Shown here in pieces: positions 43,125 through 54,182 of a stretch of 58,519 bases of DNA. Location of the stretch: the NCBI GenBank assembly GCA_028280285.1, contig JANQMA010000011.1, positions 1-58,519 of the forward strand. Direction: 5' to 3'. The position numbers and the translations under genes were made by a program. Under the pieces are notes generated by a model. That model was not told the origin of the DNA, did no database searches, and saw only the letters and a program-made list of their open reading frames with translations. Every line of letters starts with the position of its first letter. The first letter of the stretch is position 1. The stretch is from Candidatus Omnitrophota bacterium. Lineage in GTDB: Bacteria > Omnitrophota > Gorgyraeia > Zapsychrales > Zapsychraceae.

Positions 43125-44315
43125 TCAAACTTTCGCTTTTTCACTCAAAGATGAAATACCTGGAAGGTCTTTTCCTTCCAAAAATTCAAGGGATGCCCCG
43201 CCACCCGTCGATATGTGTGTCATGGCATCATCCACACCAAATTTTTTAGCGGCCGCAGCTGAATCACCCCCACCAACGATGGTTGTGGCATCCGTCAGAC
43301 TTGCAAGATGTTCGGCTATGGCTTTGGTTCCTTCAGCATAAGCATCCACTTCAAAAACACCAACCGGCCCATTCCACACAATCGTTTTGGCATTATTAAG
43401 CGCACCTTTAAATGTTTCAATCGTTTTCGGTCCGATATCAAGCGACTCCCAATCATCTTCAATATCCTCAACAATTTTCTTTTCTTCCGGCTTGCCGAAA
43501 TCTTGAACGACCAAAAAGTCTTCGGTCAGATGAATAGAAACGCCTTTTTCTTCCGCTTTAGCCAAAAGTTCTTTGGCTGTCGCCACACGGTCATCTTCAC
43601 ATAATGATTTGCCGATATTCTTTCCTTGAGCCTTTAGAAATGTATAAGCCATGCCCCCGCCAATAATGATAGAATCTGCCTTTTCAAGCAAGTTTTCAAC
43701 CAGAAGGATTTTATCGGATACTTTGGCCCCGCCTAAAATAACCACAAACGGCCTGTCAGGATCTGTGACGGCCTTACCTAAATAAGCGATTTCTTTTTCC
43801 AGAAGAAAGCCTGCCGCCGAAGGCAAATATTCGGCAATCCCTGCTGTGGAGGCATGTGCACGGTGGGCTGCCCCAAAGGCATCATTGATGTAGACATCCG
43901 CAAAAGAGGCTAGTTGCTCGGCAAAGGCAGGATCATTTTTTGTCTCTTCCCCATGAAAACGCAGATTTTCAAGAAGGATAATGCGTGCATCGGTTGACTC
44001 AACAGTGCTTTTAACCCCGTCCCCCACACAATCATCGCATTTCACCACTTTTTCTCCAATCAAAGATTCGAGCCTTGCGGCCACCGGCGCCAGACTCATA
44101 GAGTCAACCACCTGCCCCTTAGGGCGACCTAAGTGGCTCATAAGTATTAACTTAGAACAATTTTGTTCGAGAATATATAAAATCGAAGGTAGTGCTGCCT
44201 GAATACGGATATCATCGGTTATATTAAGATTATCATCCAGCGGAACATTAAAGTCCGCACGCATAATGACTTTTTTATCTTGAAGGTCTACATCTTTTAT
44301 TGTCAGTTTTTCCAT
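43125..44315 (-). CDS. pgk: Phosphoglycerate kinase
   Basis: 396 residues, full length. RADFNVPLD, LMSHLGRPKG, VENLRFHGEE (here ILLENLRFHGEET), AHRAHASTAGIAEYLP and VILGGAKVSDKI are all canonical, and WNGPVGVFEVDAYAEGT and VGGGDSAAAAKKFG form the nucleotide site. It makes ATP from 1,3-bisphosphoglycerate. First gene of the operon, preceded by a promoter with both consensus hexamers. gapA is not adjacent. Confidence 0.98.
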   Translation of the reverse strand: MEKLTIKDVDLQDKKVIMRADFNVPLDDNLNITDDIRIQAALPSILYILEQNCSKLILMSHLGRPKGQVVDSMSLAPVAARLESLIGEKVVKCDDCVGDGVKSTVESTDARIILLENLRFHGEETKNDPAFAEQLASFADVYINDAFGAAHRAHASTAGIAEYLPSAAGFLLEKEIAYLGKAVTDPDRPFVVILGGAKVSDKILLVENLLEKADSIIIGGGMAYTFLKAQGKNIGKSLCEDDRVATAKELLAKAEEKGVSIHLTEDFLVVQDFGKPEEKKIVEDIEDDWESLDIGPKTIETFKGALNNAKTIVWNGPVGVFEVDAYAEGTKAIAEHLASLTDATTIVGGGDSAAAAKKFGVDDAMTHISTGGGASLEFLEGKDLPGISSLSEKAKV

Positions 44316-44371
44316 AGTACAGCCCTTATTTATATATATTTATATTAACACTATATTTTCAGGAAGCCTGT

Positions 44372-44399
44372 ATTATAACGAAGCTTTGGGATTTGTCAA
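44372..44399 (-). promoter_or_regulatory. Consensus sigma-70 promoter of the pgk operon
   Basis: Minus-strand TTGACA (44394-44399) and TATAAT (44372-44377), both perfect hexamers with a 16-base spacer. The predicted leader is about 50 bases to the pgk ATG. It is the strongest promoter seen in the window and probably serves pgk through the ABC transporter genes. Confidence 0.85.
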
Positions 44400-44408
44400 T
44401 AAATGAGC

Positions 44409-44479
44409 GTTAGGCTTATAGAGGAACCCCGCTGCATTCTTGAAGAATGCAAGAAGCGGGGTGACGAACATAAGCCTTA
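44409..44479. repeat. Nested hairpin downstream of the O-antigen ligase gene
   Basis: Three concentric stems share one axis: TAGGCTTAT/ATAAGCCTA outermost, ACCCCGCT/AGCGGGGT, and GCATTCTT/AAGAATGC at the core. There is no U-tract. It lies 41 bases beyond the O-antigen ligase stop and upstream of the pgk promoter. Confidence 0.8.
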
Positions 44480-44520
44480 CAGCGAATTTACCTGCGACGC
44501 GAAGCAGAGCAGGACTCAAA

Positions 44521-45882
44521 TCACTTCATCTCTGCCACCCGCATAATCGCCATAATCATCCCCATAGACACCCACATAAGAGTGGCCAGCTGAATAGAAT
44601 AAAAATGGGTATCAACAAATGAATGCGCTAAGAAACCCATAAACCCGGACATCAATCCAATACTTACAGAGCGCAAATACCTATCTGAAATTCTAGAATA
44701 ACAGGCTAAAAAATTACCTAAAAAAACAAGCATCATCCAAGCGTAGGTCAAAAACCCCACAAAGCCTATTTCGGCCGTCATGCGCAGAAATGAATTATGA
44801 GGAAATTTACGCTCCGTCATTTCCGTATACGTATTAAGCCCCATACCAAAAACAGGATAGGTTTTAATCACCTGCCAGGCTTCACGCCAAAAACCAAAAC
44901 GCCCAGAGGCTGAAAAGTGCTCATCTTTTTTGACCTCTCTCCATAAATTAATAGGCTCGCCACTTGAGCCTCTTTCCTCCTTTTTAATTTCCTTTCTGTC
45001 AACAGATACAGATGCTAACTTAATCTCATTCTGAAGCTGCCTGTATCTATCTGTCATAAAAGATACATTACGGTATTTATGCATCTGAGGCATAAATATT
45101 CCCAAAAAGCATCCTATTAAAAGGATATAAATCAATGATCGTTTATTGTGTAGTAAACCGATCAACACAACAACCATAATAATAAGGGCTGCCCAAGCTC
45201 CTCGAGAATACGTCCATCCTACACATACTAATAAAATAGTGATAAGACAAAATAACAATGCCGTCCATTTTTTACTTGAACGCATCTCACCTAAATAAAA
45301 GTTAAAAACCCCGAAACTAAGCCCGAGCATAAGCATTAAATAGGCTCCCAGATCATTAGGATGTTTTAATGTCGACATTATCCTTACTTCCTGTACTAAG
45401 GAGCGCTTAAGGATAAACCCCTCTCCAGTATAAAACTGCCAAAGACCATTAATACCGACAAGAGTCATAGATGCAAAAAATATTTTAATAATGGTTACTA
45501 TTTGCCGTCTATTTTGAAACGTTTCCACAAAAAAACACATAAACAAAATATTTTGTAAAAATTCAAAAAATAAATTACTTAAACTACGCAGTGGTATTTG
45601 GCTAAAAATAACGGACAATATTCCGGCGGCCACAAACAATAAACACGGAACATTCAAAAATCCAATATCAGGCAAGTACTCTTTAAGGGAAGAAAAAAAT
45701 GAGCGCCCGGTCTGCATAGCCACTTGCATCCTACACGTTTTTTTAATCAAATAGCTCAACATTAATAATCCAAAAATCAACTCACACGCCGCCGATGATA
45801 TGGGCAACATAAATGCCAAGATATAAAATAAAAAAACCATCACTTGATCGCAATGGCGTATAATCGACTCACACTTACTCAT
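44521..45882 (-). CDS. O-antigen ligase/polymerase-like membrane protein
   Basis: 453 residues with about eleven membrane helices and the Wzy_C/WaaL pattern: a TLKHPNDLGAYLMLMLG loop near 170, WTYSRGAWAALIIMV near 200, a long polar loop at 270-330, then FGMGLNTYTEM and FPHNSFLRMTAEIGFVG. Members join or polymerise lipid-linked glycans at the outer face of the inner membrane. Ligase or polymerase role cannot be told apart. A second member is at 47863-49158. Last gene of the polysaccharide cluster in transcription order. Confidence 0.9.
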   Translation of the reverse strand: MSKCESIIRHCDQVMVFLFYILAFMLPISSAACELIFGLLMLSYLIKKTCRMQVAMQTGRSFFSSLKEYLPDIGFLNVPCLLFVAAGILSVIFSQIPLRSLSNLFFEFLQNILFMCFFVETFQNRRQIVTIIKIFFASMTLVGINGLWQFYTGEGFILKRSLVQEVRIMSTLKHPNDLGAYLMLMLGLSFGVFNFYLGEMRSSKKWTALLFCLITILLVCVGWTYSRGAWAALIIMVVVLIGLLHNKRSLIYILLIGCFLGIFMPQMHKYRNVSFMTDRYRQLQNEIKLASVSVDRKEIKKEERGSSGEPINLWREVKKDEHFSASGRFGFWREAWQVIKTYPVFGMGLNTYTEMTERKFPHNSFLRMTAEIGFVGFLTYAWMMLVFLGNFLACYSRISDRYLRSVSIGLMSGFMGFLAHSFVDTHFYSIQLATLMWVSMGMIMAIMRVAEMK

Positions 45883-45885
45883 ACT

Positions 45886-47846
<1,961 letters not shown>

Positions 47847-47862
47847 AACTGTTTTTCCTTCC

Positions 47863-49158
47863 TCAATCTTCAACTAATCTATTAGCTCCCAATCCAATAC
47901 CGAGTGCGGCCAAAAACCAAAAATGAGTAAATAACTGCAATGAATAAAAATGAACGTCGAAAAACGCGTGAATCAAATAAATTATTATGCCCCAAGACAT
48001 CATAGAAATCAAAATTTTCACAGAATCGTCCAATATATATATCAAGCAGCCAAACAATTCTCTAACTAGACCCCATATAATCCATAAAAAAGCAAAACCG
48101 GCAAAAACACCGGACTCGGCAAACACTTGTAAATAACAATTATGGGCATACGCCGGCGGAAAGGGCTGGAAGGTACCCTCTATATTTTGTTTTCTGCGAT
48201 ACTCCTTCGATGCCGGCATATACTGGTTTAACCCATGCCCCAGCCATGGTTTGGCCTTAATCATTTTGAGTGTATCCTGCCAAATACCCAGCCTCCACTT
48301 CATAGCCTTTTGCACCTTGTCTGAAGATAACCTTTTTGCCCAAGGGCCATCACCTATACCTTTATTGACAAAAACACCAAGCATAATTAAAGCAATGACA
48401 ACAGCAAACAAAACCTTATAATTTTTATATATTAATGTTTGCAGTACTAAAGTTAGCCCCACTGCGACACATCCTATGCGTGATTGTGTTAAAATAAGCG
48501 CTGTGCCAAACACAAAAAACCCTATGAGCAGTAACGCCTTATAGGAAAAAATTTTTTTAATCCGCAAAATAATGCAAAAATATCCTGCTGTTAGTGGAGC
48601 TATATACGCCGCTAATGAGTTTGCATATTTAAACGAAGCAGTTGCCCTGCCTTCCGGCCCTATTTCCCGTCGATTAAATAGATCATACCCAGAAAATACT
48701 TGCCAATATGCATCCAAGGCAACAGCCGTGGCCGTAAAAAACATAAATCCGATAGCAGTAACATAGTGTTTCTTCTTTGTAAAAACCTCAAGCACCAAAT
48801 AATAAACAAGAAACCATTCTAGTGTTTTGCGAAAAAAGCTTGGCACCGCAACATCTCTATATTCCGTAAAAAAAGCGGACAGAAATGAAAAAATCAAAAA
48901 TAAAAGAATAGGCCAGTCGATGACACTTTGAGGTGGACGAAAAGATTGAACAATAAGAGAAAAAGAAAAGCTACGGTTAATCCGAATCCTTTCAGCACAC
49001 AATAACATTCGTTTAAGACACCACAATAAAAAGCCGACATTAATCGTCACCTCAATTACCGCACCGCTATAAGGCAGCCAGAAGATACAAACAAATAATA
49101 AAAACCGAATGACATGATCCAGGTAATTTCGTACTGCAGTCAGCGTTAAGTTTGGCAT
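47863..49158 (-). CDS. O-antigen ligase/polymerase-like membrane protein
   Basis: 431 residues with about eleven membrane helices. The diagnostic loops are [19 protein letters not shown] near 175, [16 protein letters not shown] near 225, and [16 protein letters not shown] plus [20 protein letters not shown] near 320-360. It resembles the protein at 44521-45882 and may be the Wzy or the ligase partner of it. Lies between the phosphoglycosyl transferase and gmd. Confidence 0.9.
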   Translation of the reverse strand: MPNLTLTAVRNYLDHVIRFLLFVCIFWLPYSGAVIEVTINVGFLLWCLKRMLLCAERIRINRSFSFSLIVQSFRPPQSVIDWPILLFLIFSFLSAFFTEYRDVAVPSFFRKTLEWFLVYYLVLEVFTKKKHYVTAIGFMFFTATAVALDAYWQVFSGYDLFNRREIGPEGRATASFKYANSLAAYIAPLTAGYFCIILRIKKIFSYKALLLIGFFVFGTALILTQSRIGCVAVGLTLVLQTLIYKNYKVLFAVVIALIMLGVFVNKGIGDGPWAKRLSSDKVQKAMKWRLGIWQDTLKMIKAKPWLGHGLNQYMPASKEYRRKQNIEGTFQPFPPAYAHNCYLQVFAESGVFAGFAFLWIIWGLVRELFGCLIYILDDSVKILISMMSWGIIIYLIHAFFDVHFYSLQLFTHFWFLAALGIGLGANRLVED

Positions 49159-49161
49159 AAC

Positions 49162-50586
49162 CTAGTAAGCACCTTTTCCTTTAATCACAACCGGTACCGT
49201 CTGAAATAAAATGTTTAGGTCCAACCATAACGACCAATTGTTAATGTACCACATGTCCCACTTAACCAGCCGTGCAAAAGATATATCACTACGCCCGCGG
49301 ATTTGCCATAGGCCCGTAATACCGGGCCTGACATCCAATCGGCGCAACTGACGAAGGTCTTCTTTACGAATCTGTTCAATCGGAAGTGGCCTGGGACCGA
49401 CGAGGCTCATATGCCCCAAAAACACATTAAATAACTGCGGAAACTCATCAATACTATAACGGCGCATCCACCGTCCAACCGGTGTAATACGCGGGTCATC
49501 CTTCATTTTAAAAATCGGCCCGTCAACATCATTCTTATTTTTCAATTGTTCCAACTCTTTATCGGCATCAGTATACATGCTGCGGAATTTAAACATACGG
49601 AACTTTCTACCCGAACGCCCATAGCGTTTGGAAAAATAAAACGGAATCCCTTTACTGTCCGCCATAATAATAATCCCCATGACAAAATAAAACGGCAAAA
49701 GCACAATAATAGAAGGAGTAACCACAATAAGATCAAAGACACGCTTACCCCATTGCTTAACAAGGGGCGTTGCGTGGCAATACTCCAAAATAGGAATGAT
49801 GCCGATATTATATTTTGAGTAATCGCTTTGCATGAGTTGAAAACCTTGGGGCACAACACGCACAGCAACACCAAGCTTCTTGGCTTCTTCTAAAATTTTA
49901 AGAAATACCTCAGAGTTATGATGTAGTGTTATAAAAACTTTATGGACAAACTCATTACGGCAGACACGGCGGAAATCCTCTATTTTACCAAGCACCCTTT
50001 CTTCATTGTTCGTTGCACCATTCGTTTTAAAATCATCGAGAAACCCAACAACATTGAGCCCAATACCTGGACGCTGACGGATTTCATTAAGAAGCGTCAT
50101 ACCCACCTTACCTTTACCGATAATAACCACATTAAGATTGTTGTAGCCATGTGCAACGATATAATTAACAAACATTCTTTTAAGTACGCGCCATATCGAC
50201 AGAAACAAAGCCATAAACCCTGTCCCCAATCCCAAGACTGTCCGCGGAAAACCCTCAAATTTAAACGCGTAGAGCGCAACGATCACAAGCAAGGTACTTG
50301 TTAAAATGGCATGAAAAAGTTCACCGATTTCAAATCCCTCTAAAACTTCCCGACGGGTTTGATAGAGAAGCTTTCTTTCCAGCATAAAGACAACTGTCAC
50401 AACCCAAAAAACAAAAATCAAACGAAAGTCATTATCCGGATTAATAAAAATATTGTAGAGTGTGATATCAAAAGGGACCGTGGTTTGTCTTATAGTACAG
50501 GCGAGATAAATAGATAAAATAACTACAGTAATATCTATTAATAGATAGGTGAAATGAATTAATATCTTGCGGACATTGGAGCTCAT
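49162..50586 (-). CDS. Polyprenyl-phosphate glycosyl-1-phosphate transferase (WcaJ/WbaP type)
   Basis: 474 residues from the ATG at 50586; a TTG 27 bases upstream is possible. Four or five N-terminal membrane helices, a central nucleotide-binding-like domain (VVIIGKGKVGMTLLNEI), then the catalytic phosphoglycosyl transferase domain: KRVFDLIVVTPSIIVLLPFY, KFRMFKFRSMYTDADKELE, RYSIDEFPQLFNVFLGHMSL, VGPRPLPIEQI and RPGITGLWQIRGRSD. It attaches the first sugar phosphate to undecaprenyl phosphate, starting the surface glycan. Confidence 0.95.
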   Translation of the reverse strand: MSSNVRKILIHFTYLLIDITVVILSIYLACTIRQTTVPFDITLYNIFINPDNDFRLIFVFWVVTVVFMLERKLLYQTRREVLEGFEIGELFHAILTSTLLVIVALYAFKFEGFPRTVLGLGTGFMALFLSIWRVLKRMFVNYIVAHGYNNLNVVIIGKGKVGMTLLNEIRQRPGIGLNVVGFLDDFKTNGATNNEERVLGKIEDFRRVCRNEFVHKVFITLHHNSEVFLKILEEAKKLGVAVRVVPQGFQLMQSDYSKYNIGIIPILEYCHATPLVKQWGKRVFDLIVVTPSIIVLLPFYFVMGIIIMADSKGIPFYFSKRYGRSGRKFRMFKFRSMYTDADKELEQLKNKNDVDGPIFKMKDDPRITPVGRWMRRYSIDEFPQLFNVFLGHMSLVGPRPLPIEQIRKEDLRQLRRLDVRPGITGLWQIRGRSDISFARLVKWDMWYINNWSLWLDLNILFQTVPVVIKGKGAY

Positions 50587-50628
50587 ATAATCGGCAAGCT
50601 CCTTACTAAACAAAAATTTTTATTCAAT

Positions 50629-51390
50629 CTAAACATTTTTTTTAGGGACAATCAATTGTTTGACTAATAAAAAAATAAAAATAGAATTACCCACCAAGTA
50701 ACGTTTCCAAAGGCGCCTCGGCTCACAGCAAAGACGAAAAAACCACTCAAGCCCAATAGACCGCATCCATTGAGGCGCCCTGGGTTTCACACCGGCTAAA
50801 AAATCAAAGGCCGCCCCTACACCGGCGATAATCGGCACATCAAGTAGATGACGGTGGTTAGCCATCCAAACATCCTGTTTGGGAGAACCTAAACCAATCC
50901 ATACAAAATCCGGTTTAAGCGCATTAATACGTTCTAAAACCTCATTATCCTCCATATCTCCGCTCTTACGAAACGGTGGTGCGTAACATCCGGCTATTTT
51001 TAGATCAGGATGTTTTTGGGCTAGCTCTTCTTTGAGCTTTTCTAAGGTTTCCGGCATGCCTCCATAAAAATAATGCCGATAGCCTTTTTGTTCACTGATA
51101 GTGAATAAACGCGCCATAAAATCAGCGCCCGAAACCCGGCCTAAACCTTCGTGTCCAGCCAACCGCCCACACCATACCAAAGGAACGCCATCAGGCGTCA
51201 CCATATCCGCATTATTGATAATTGTGCGATATGCATTATCAAATTGCGCATCAACAATGGTTGATACAGGGGCAACACAAATATAGCGTTTCCCGCCTTC
51301 CTTCAGCCAACGCTCAACAGTCGCGCAAGCTATATCCATATTGGTATCAGCGACTTTTACTCCTAAAAGGTCGAAGCAGTCTTTTTGCAT
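50629..51390 (-). CDS. WecG/TagA/CpsF-family glycosyltransferase (GT26)
   Basis: 253 residues. The family signatures NADMVTPDGVPLVW, GRVSGADFM and WIGLGSPKQDVWMANH are all present, with VGAAFDFLAGVKPRAPQWM at the C-terminal region and a basic WFFRLCCEPRRLWKRYL tail. Members transfer ManNAc(A)-type sugars to lipid-linked acceptors. Acts probably just after the initiating transferase next door. Confidence 0.93.
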   Translation of the reverse strand: MQKDCFDLLGVKVADTNMDIACATVERWLKEGGKRYICVAPVSTIVDAQFDNAYRTIINNADMVTPDGVPLVWCGRLAGHEGLGRVSGADFMARLFTISEQKGYRHYFYGGMPETLEKLKEELAQKHPDLKIAGCYAPPFRKSGDMEDNEVLERINALKPDFVWIGLGSPKQDVWMANHRHLLDVPIIAGVGAAFDFLAGVKPRAPQWMRSIGLEWFFRLCCEPRRLWKRYLVGNSIFIFLLVKQLIVPKKNV

Positions 51391-51477
51391 ATTATGATAT
51401 TAGTACTATTATTAGTGCTTTGAGAGGTTTAAGGATAACACAAGGCGGCTGGATCATAAAGGGATTTTTTAGGATGT

Positions 51478-51551
51478 AATTAAGGGGACACAATACTTAA
51501 TTCCTAACATAGCTAATTAAACAAATAATTAAGTATTGTGTCCCCTTAATT
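51478..51551. repeat. GGGGACAC-family hairpin copy C, overlapping a gene 3' end
   Basis: Arms 51478-51502 and 51527-51551 are 25 bp, perfect and identical to the core of copies A and B, with a 24-base loop of different sequence. The right arm encodes the last seven residues (ELRGHNT) and the TAA of the GT-C-like gene. Confidence 0.95.
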
Positions 51552-53013
51552 CGATAAAATCATTAACCATAGCTGCAATAAGGATAATATAAAACGGAGC
51601 TATCGGAAAAGCATAGCGGGTAAGAATTAAAAACAAGGCGTATAATCCCATAAACCCAATGATAATCGTCATGAGCAATAATCTTACAGCATAATCATTA
51701 TTTTTTTTATCTAAAAATTGCCTGCGCCTACGCCATAAAAAGGCACAATGATACACAAAGGCGCAAATCGTCAAAACCCCCGCACCGAAACGAACGATAA
51801 AACGCACTGCCTTTTGTGAATGAATCTCGGCAAGCCATTTGGGATAGGCAACAAAACCTATTTTCGTTGATTCCCAAAAAAACATCTTGGGAAATTCAAG
51901 CAAACAAAATAAAGCATAATAGTGCGGCCTCTCTAAAATGTGGTTAATTGCAAGCTTCACCGTTTTTTTGCTTCTGTCCTTTTCTTCCGCAGATAAGTGG
52001 TCTTTTAATAAAGGCCTATTACGCCCTATATCCAAAAAATAGCGGCAGCGCTCATCTTGACACTTATCTTTTCCAGCCGCCCCAAAGTAATAGTCGCTTG
52101 CATAAAACATTGTGTAGTCACAATCAAGTCTTGAAAAGAGACTGCGGCATACGCCTTCCCCGGGAATACCGGCTAGATGCGATAAAATAATCTTCGCATT
52201 AATATCATTGGTTCTTTTGTACGTAATGCCAAAAAAGGCATAATCAAAACGGGTTGTCATTTGAAAATTACCGTTACTTTTATAGTTAGCATATTTGTAA
52301 GCAAAGACACCGGCTGATAAAACACAAAAACTAATAAAACCAACGACGATTATATTCTTACACTGACGCCATTTTCGTTTTTTTGCGCTCAAGGCTGCAT
52401 ACAAAAAGAACAAGATTAGAACAACTTTAAATACATGCTCAAAGACAGCCTTGGCAAAGGTAGCGATTAGAAAAACACTTCCCAGTAAAATACCGATATT
52501 GATTATTTGAGCTATATTTTCCGAGGAAAGCTTACCCCAAAGGCGGTACAGTATAATTATCAAAAGTAAAGCAACCGGCAACGTAACGATTTCGGAATAC
52601 AAACTAAGCGCAGCATTAAGTAATGCCGGTGACAATCCTATATAACCGACGGCAATCAGCTTAAATACCCGACGGATTTTAAGCTGCCCCATAATCCATA
52701 GAGCAAGCAATTGAGTAATTAATAGACACAGAAGTTGAAATATCTTTTGGATAATTTGAAAATCAATATTTGTTTTGGCAGCTAAAAAATGTGAAGCGGC
52801 CATGACCATTAAATAAACAGGCTCTCGATGCGGCCCGGTCTGAAAAAACCACGACCATCCTTGCTCATATAAAAGTTTGCCAGACTGCAAATAACCAATC
52901 GCATCCATTTTGATTTCCATCTGCGAGGCAAACAGCAGATAAATCCAGAAGCATAAACATATACCGAAAATAACGAGATACGATTTCTGTTTATTCATCC
53001 ATTCTAACATCAT
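51529..53013 (-). CDS. GT-C-like multispanning membrane protein, 3' end inside a repeat
   Basis: 494 residues, about eleven membrane segments. An early periplasmic loop (MEIKMDAIGYLQSGKLLYEQ) with acidic residues resembles GT-C glycosyltransferases of the dolichyl-mannosyltransferase-like group; a second polar loop spans residues 265-345. The donor would be a polyprenyl-phosphate sugar. Codons for the terminal ELRGHNT and the stop lie in the REP-like hairpin, so the natural C-terminus may have been replaced. The start overlaps the GT4 stop by four bases (ATGA). Confidence 0.8.
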   Translation of the reverse strand: MMLEWMNKQKSYLVIFGICLCFWIYLLFASQMEIKMDAIGYLQSGKLLYEQGWSWFFQTGPHREPVYLMVMAASHFLAAKTNIDFQIIQKIFQLLCLLITQLLALWIMGQLKIRRVFKLIAVGYIGLSPALLNAALSLYSEIVTLPVALLLIIILYRLWGKLSSENIAQIINIGILLGSVFLIATFAKAVFEHVFKVVLILFFLYAALSAKKRKWRQCKNIIVVGFISFCVLSAGVFAYKYANYKSNGNFQMTTRFDYAFFGITYKRTNDINAKIILSHLAGIPGEGVCRSLFSRLDCDYTMFYASDYYFGAAGKDKCQDERCRYFLDIGRNRPLLKDHLSAEEKDRSKKTVKLAINHILERPHYYALFCLLEFPKMFFWESTKIGFVAYPKWLAEIHSQKAVRFIVRFGAGVLTICAFVYHCAFLWRRRRQFLDKKNNDYAVRLLLMTIIIGFMGLYALFLILTRYAFPIAPFYIILIAAMVNDFIELRGHNT

Positions 53014-54182
53014 GCATTCATCACTTTCGCATAGATCCCTATAAGATTTTTATAAGATGACTTATCGCTATACTTCGATTCATATTCTTTATACACAGTT
53101 TGGCGCATACGTTCCAACTGACCTTCATCATTAAATACTTGTTCCAACTTTTTTCTTACCGAACCTATGTCATCAACATCAAATAGCCACCCAGTCTTAC
53201 CCTCACTAATAATCTCCAGATGGCTCCCTAAACGGCTCGCTAAAACAGGAACACCATAAGCAAAGGCCTCGGCAATAATCATCGGAAAGTTTTCATAGCA
53301 GATCGACGGCACAATCACACAACGTGCACAGGCTAATACAGGTTCTAATTGCTCTTTTGGTAAATGTCTGCATAACTCCACATTTTTTAAATCATTTTTT
53401 TTAATCAGCATACGTATCTCATCCAATAACGGCCCGTCCCCGATAACCCTTAGTAAAGGATAATCATTTTTCCAGGCCTCAATTAAAACTTTTATCCCCT
53501 TTTCCTCACTGATACGGCCTATATAGGCATAGTAATTCCCCATTGGTTGGACCTTACAATCATCTTTATGCGATATAGCATTTGGCTTCACAAACACTTT
53601 TTCTGCAGGCAAACTCATTTCGACAAACTGCTGTTTAGCAAATTGTGTTAACGCGATAAAAGCATTGACCTTTGTTTGCCATGTTTTCTGTTTCCAATGC
53701 TTACTAAGCATGCCCACCAAAAGAAAAGTTAATAAGTGAGAATTTTTAAAACTTCGTTGCCCTATGGACTTCCATAGAGTTTTTTGTGGATCACCGGCAA
53801 CAACTGGAGTATTTGGAAACAACAACCCACTAGGAATAAATAGACGATAATTATGAAGACTTTGTACAACCGGCACATTCATTTCACGACAAGCATCATA
53901 AACGGCCGGAGTTACAAGATAAAAAATATTGTGACAATGGACGAGATCAGGTTTAAACGTGCTAATTTTACTTTTTATATCTTGATATGTCTGTCTAGAC
54001 CAGCTTAATTGTAGGAGATGATTTATTTTTCCTAGAAGTGAAGATTTAACAATCTCGACATTCTCACGATAATAAACATCTACCTCATGACCATTTTTTT
54101 TTAAAATTGCGATGTCTGCCTCAACTGCCGACTCTTCTCCACCGCGATTGATATAACAATTATGCACAATTAATATTTTCAT
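53010..54182 (-). CDS. Glycosyltransferase family 4
   Basis: 390 residues, GT-B fold. MKILIVHNCYINRGGEESAVEADI at the N-terminus carries the acceptor-side glycine loop, PDLVHCHNIFYLVTP follows, and the donor site has IGRISEEKGIKVLIEAW and the EX7E region CYENFPMIIAEAFAYGVPVL. A retaining transferase that adds a sugar during glycan assembly on the cytoplasmic side; sugar not predictable. Confidence 0.93.
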   Translation of the reverse strand: MKILIVHNCYINRGGEESAVEADIAILKKNGHEVDVYYRENVEIVKSSLLGKINHLLQLSWSRQTYQDIKSKISTFKPDLVHCHNIFYLVTPAVYDACREMNVPVVQSLHNYRLFIPSGLLFPNTPVVAGDPQKTLWKSIGQRSFKNSHLLTFLLVGMLSKHWKQKTWQTKVNAFIALTQFAKQQFVEMSLPAEKVFVKPNAISHKDDCKVQPMGNYYAYIGRISEEKGIKVLIEAWKNDYPLLRVIGDGPLLDEIRMLIKKNDLKNVELCRHLPKEQLEPVLACARCVIVPSICYENFPMIIAEAFAYGVPVLASRLGSHLEIISEGKTGWLFDVDDIGSVRKKLEQVFNDEGQLERMRQTVYKEYESKYSDKSSYKNLIGIYAKVMNA

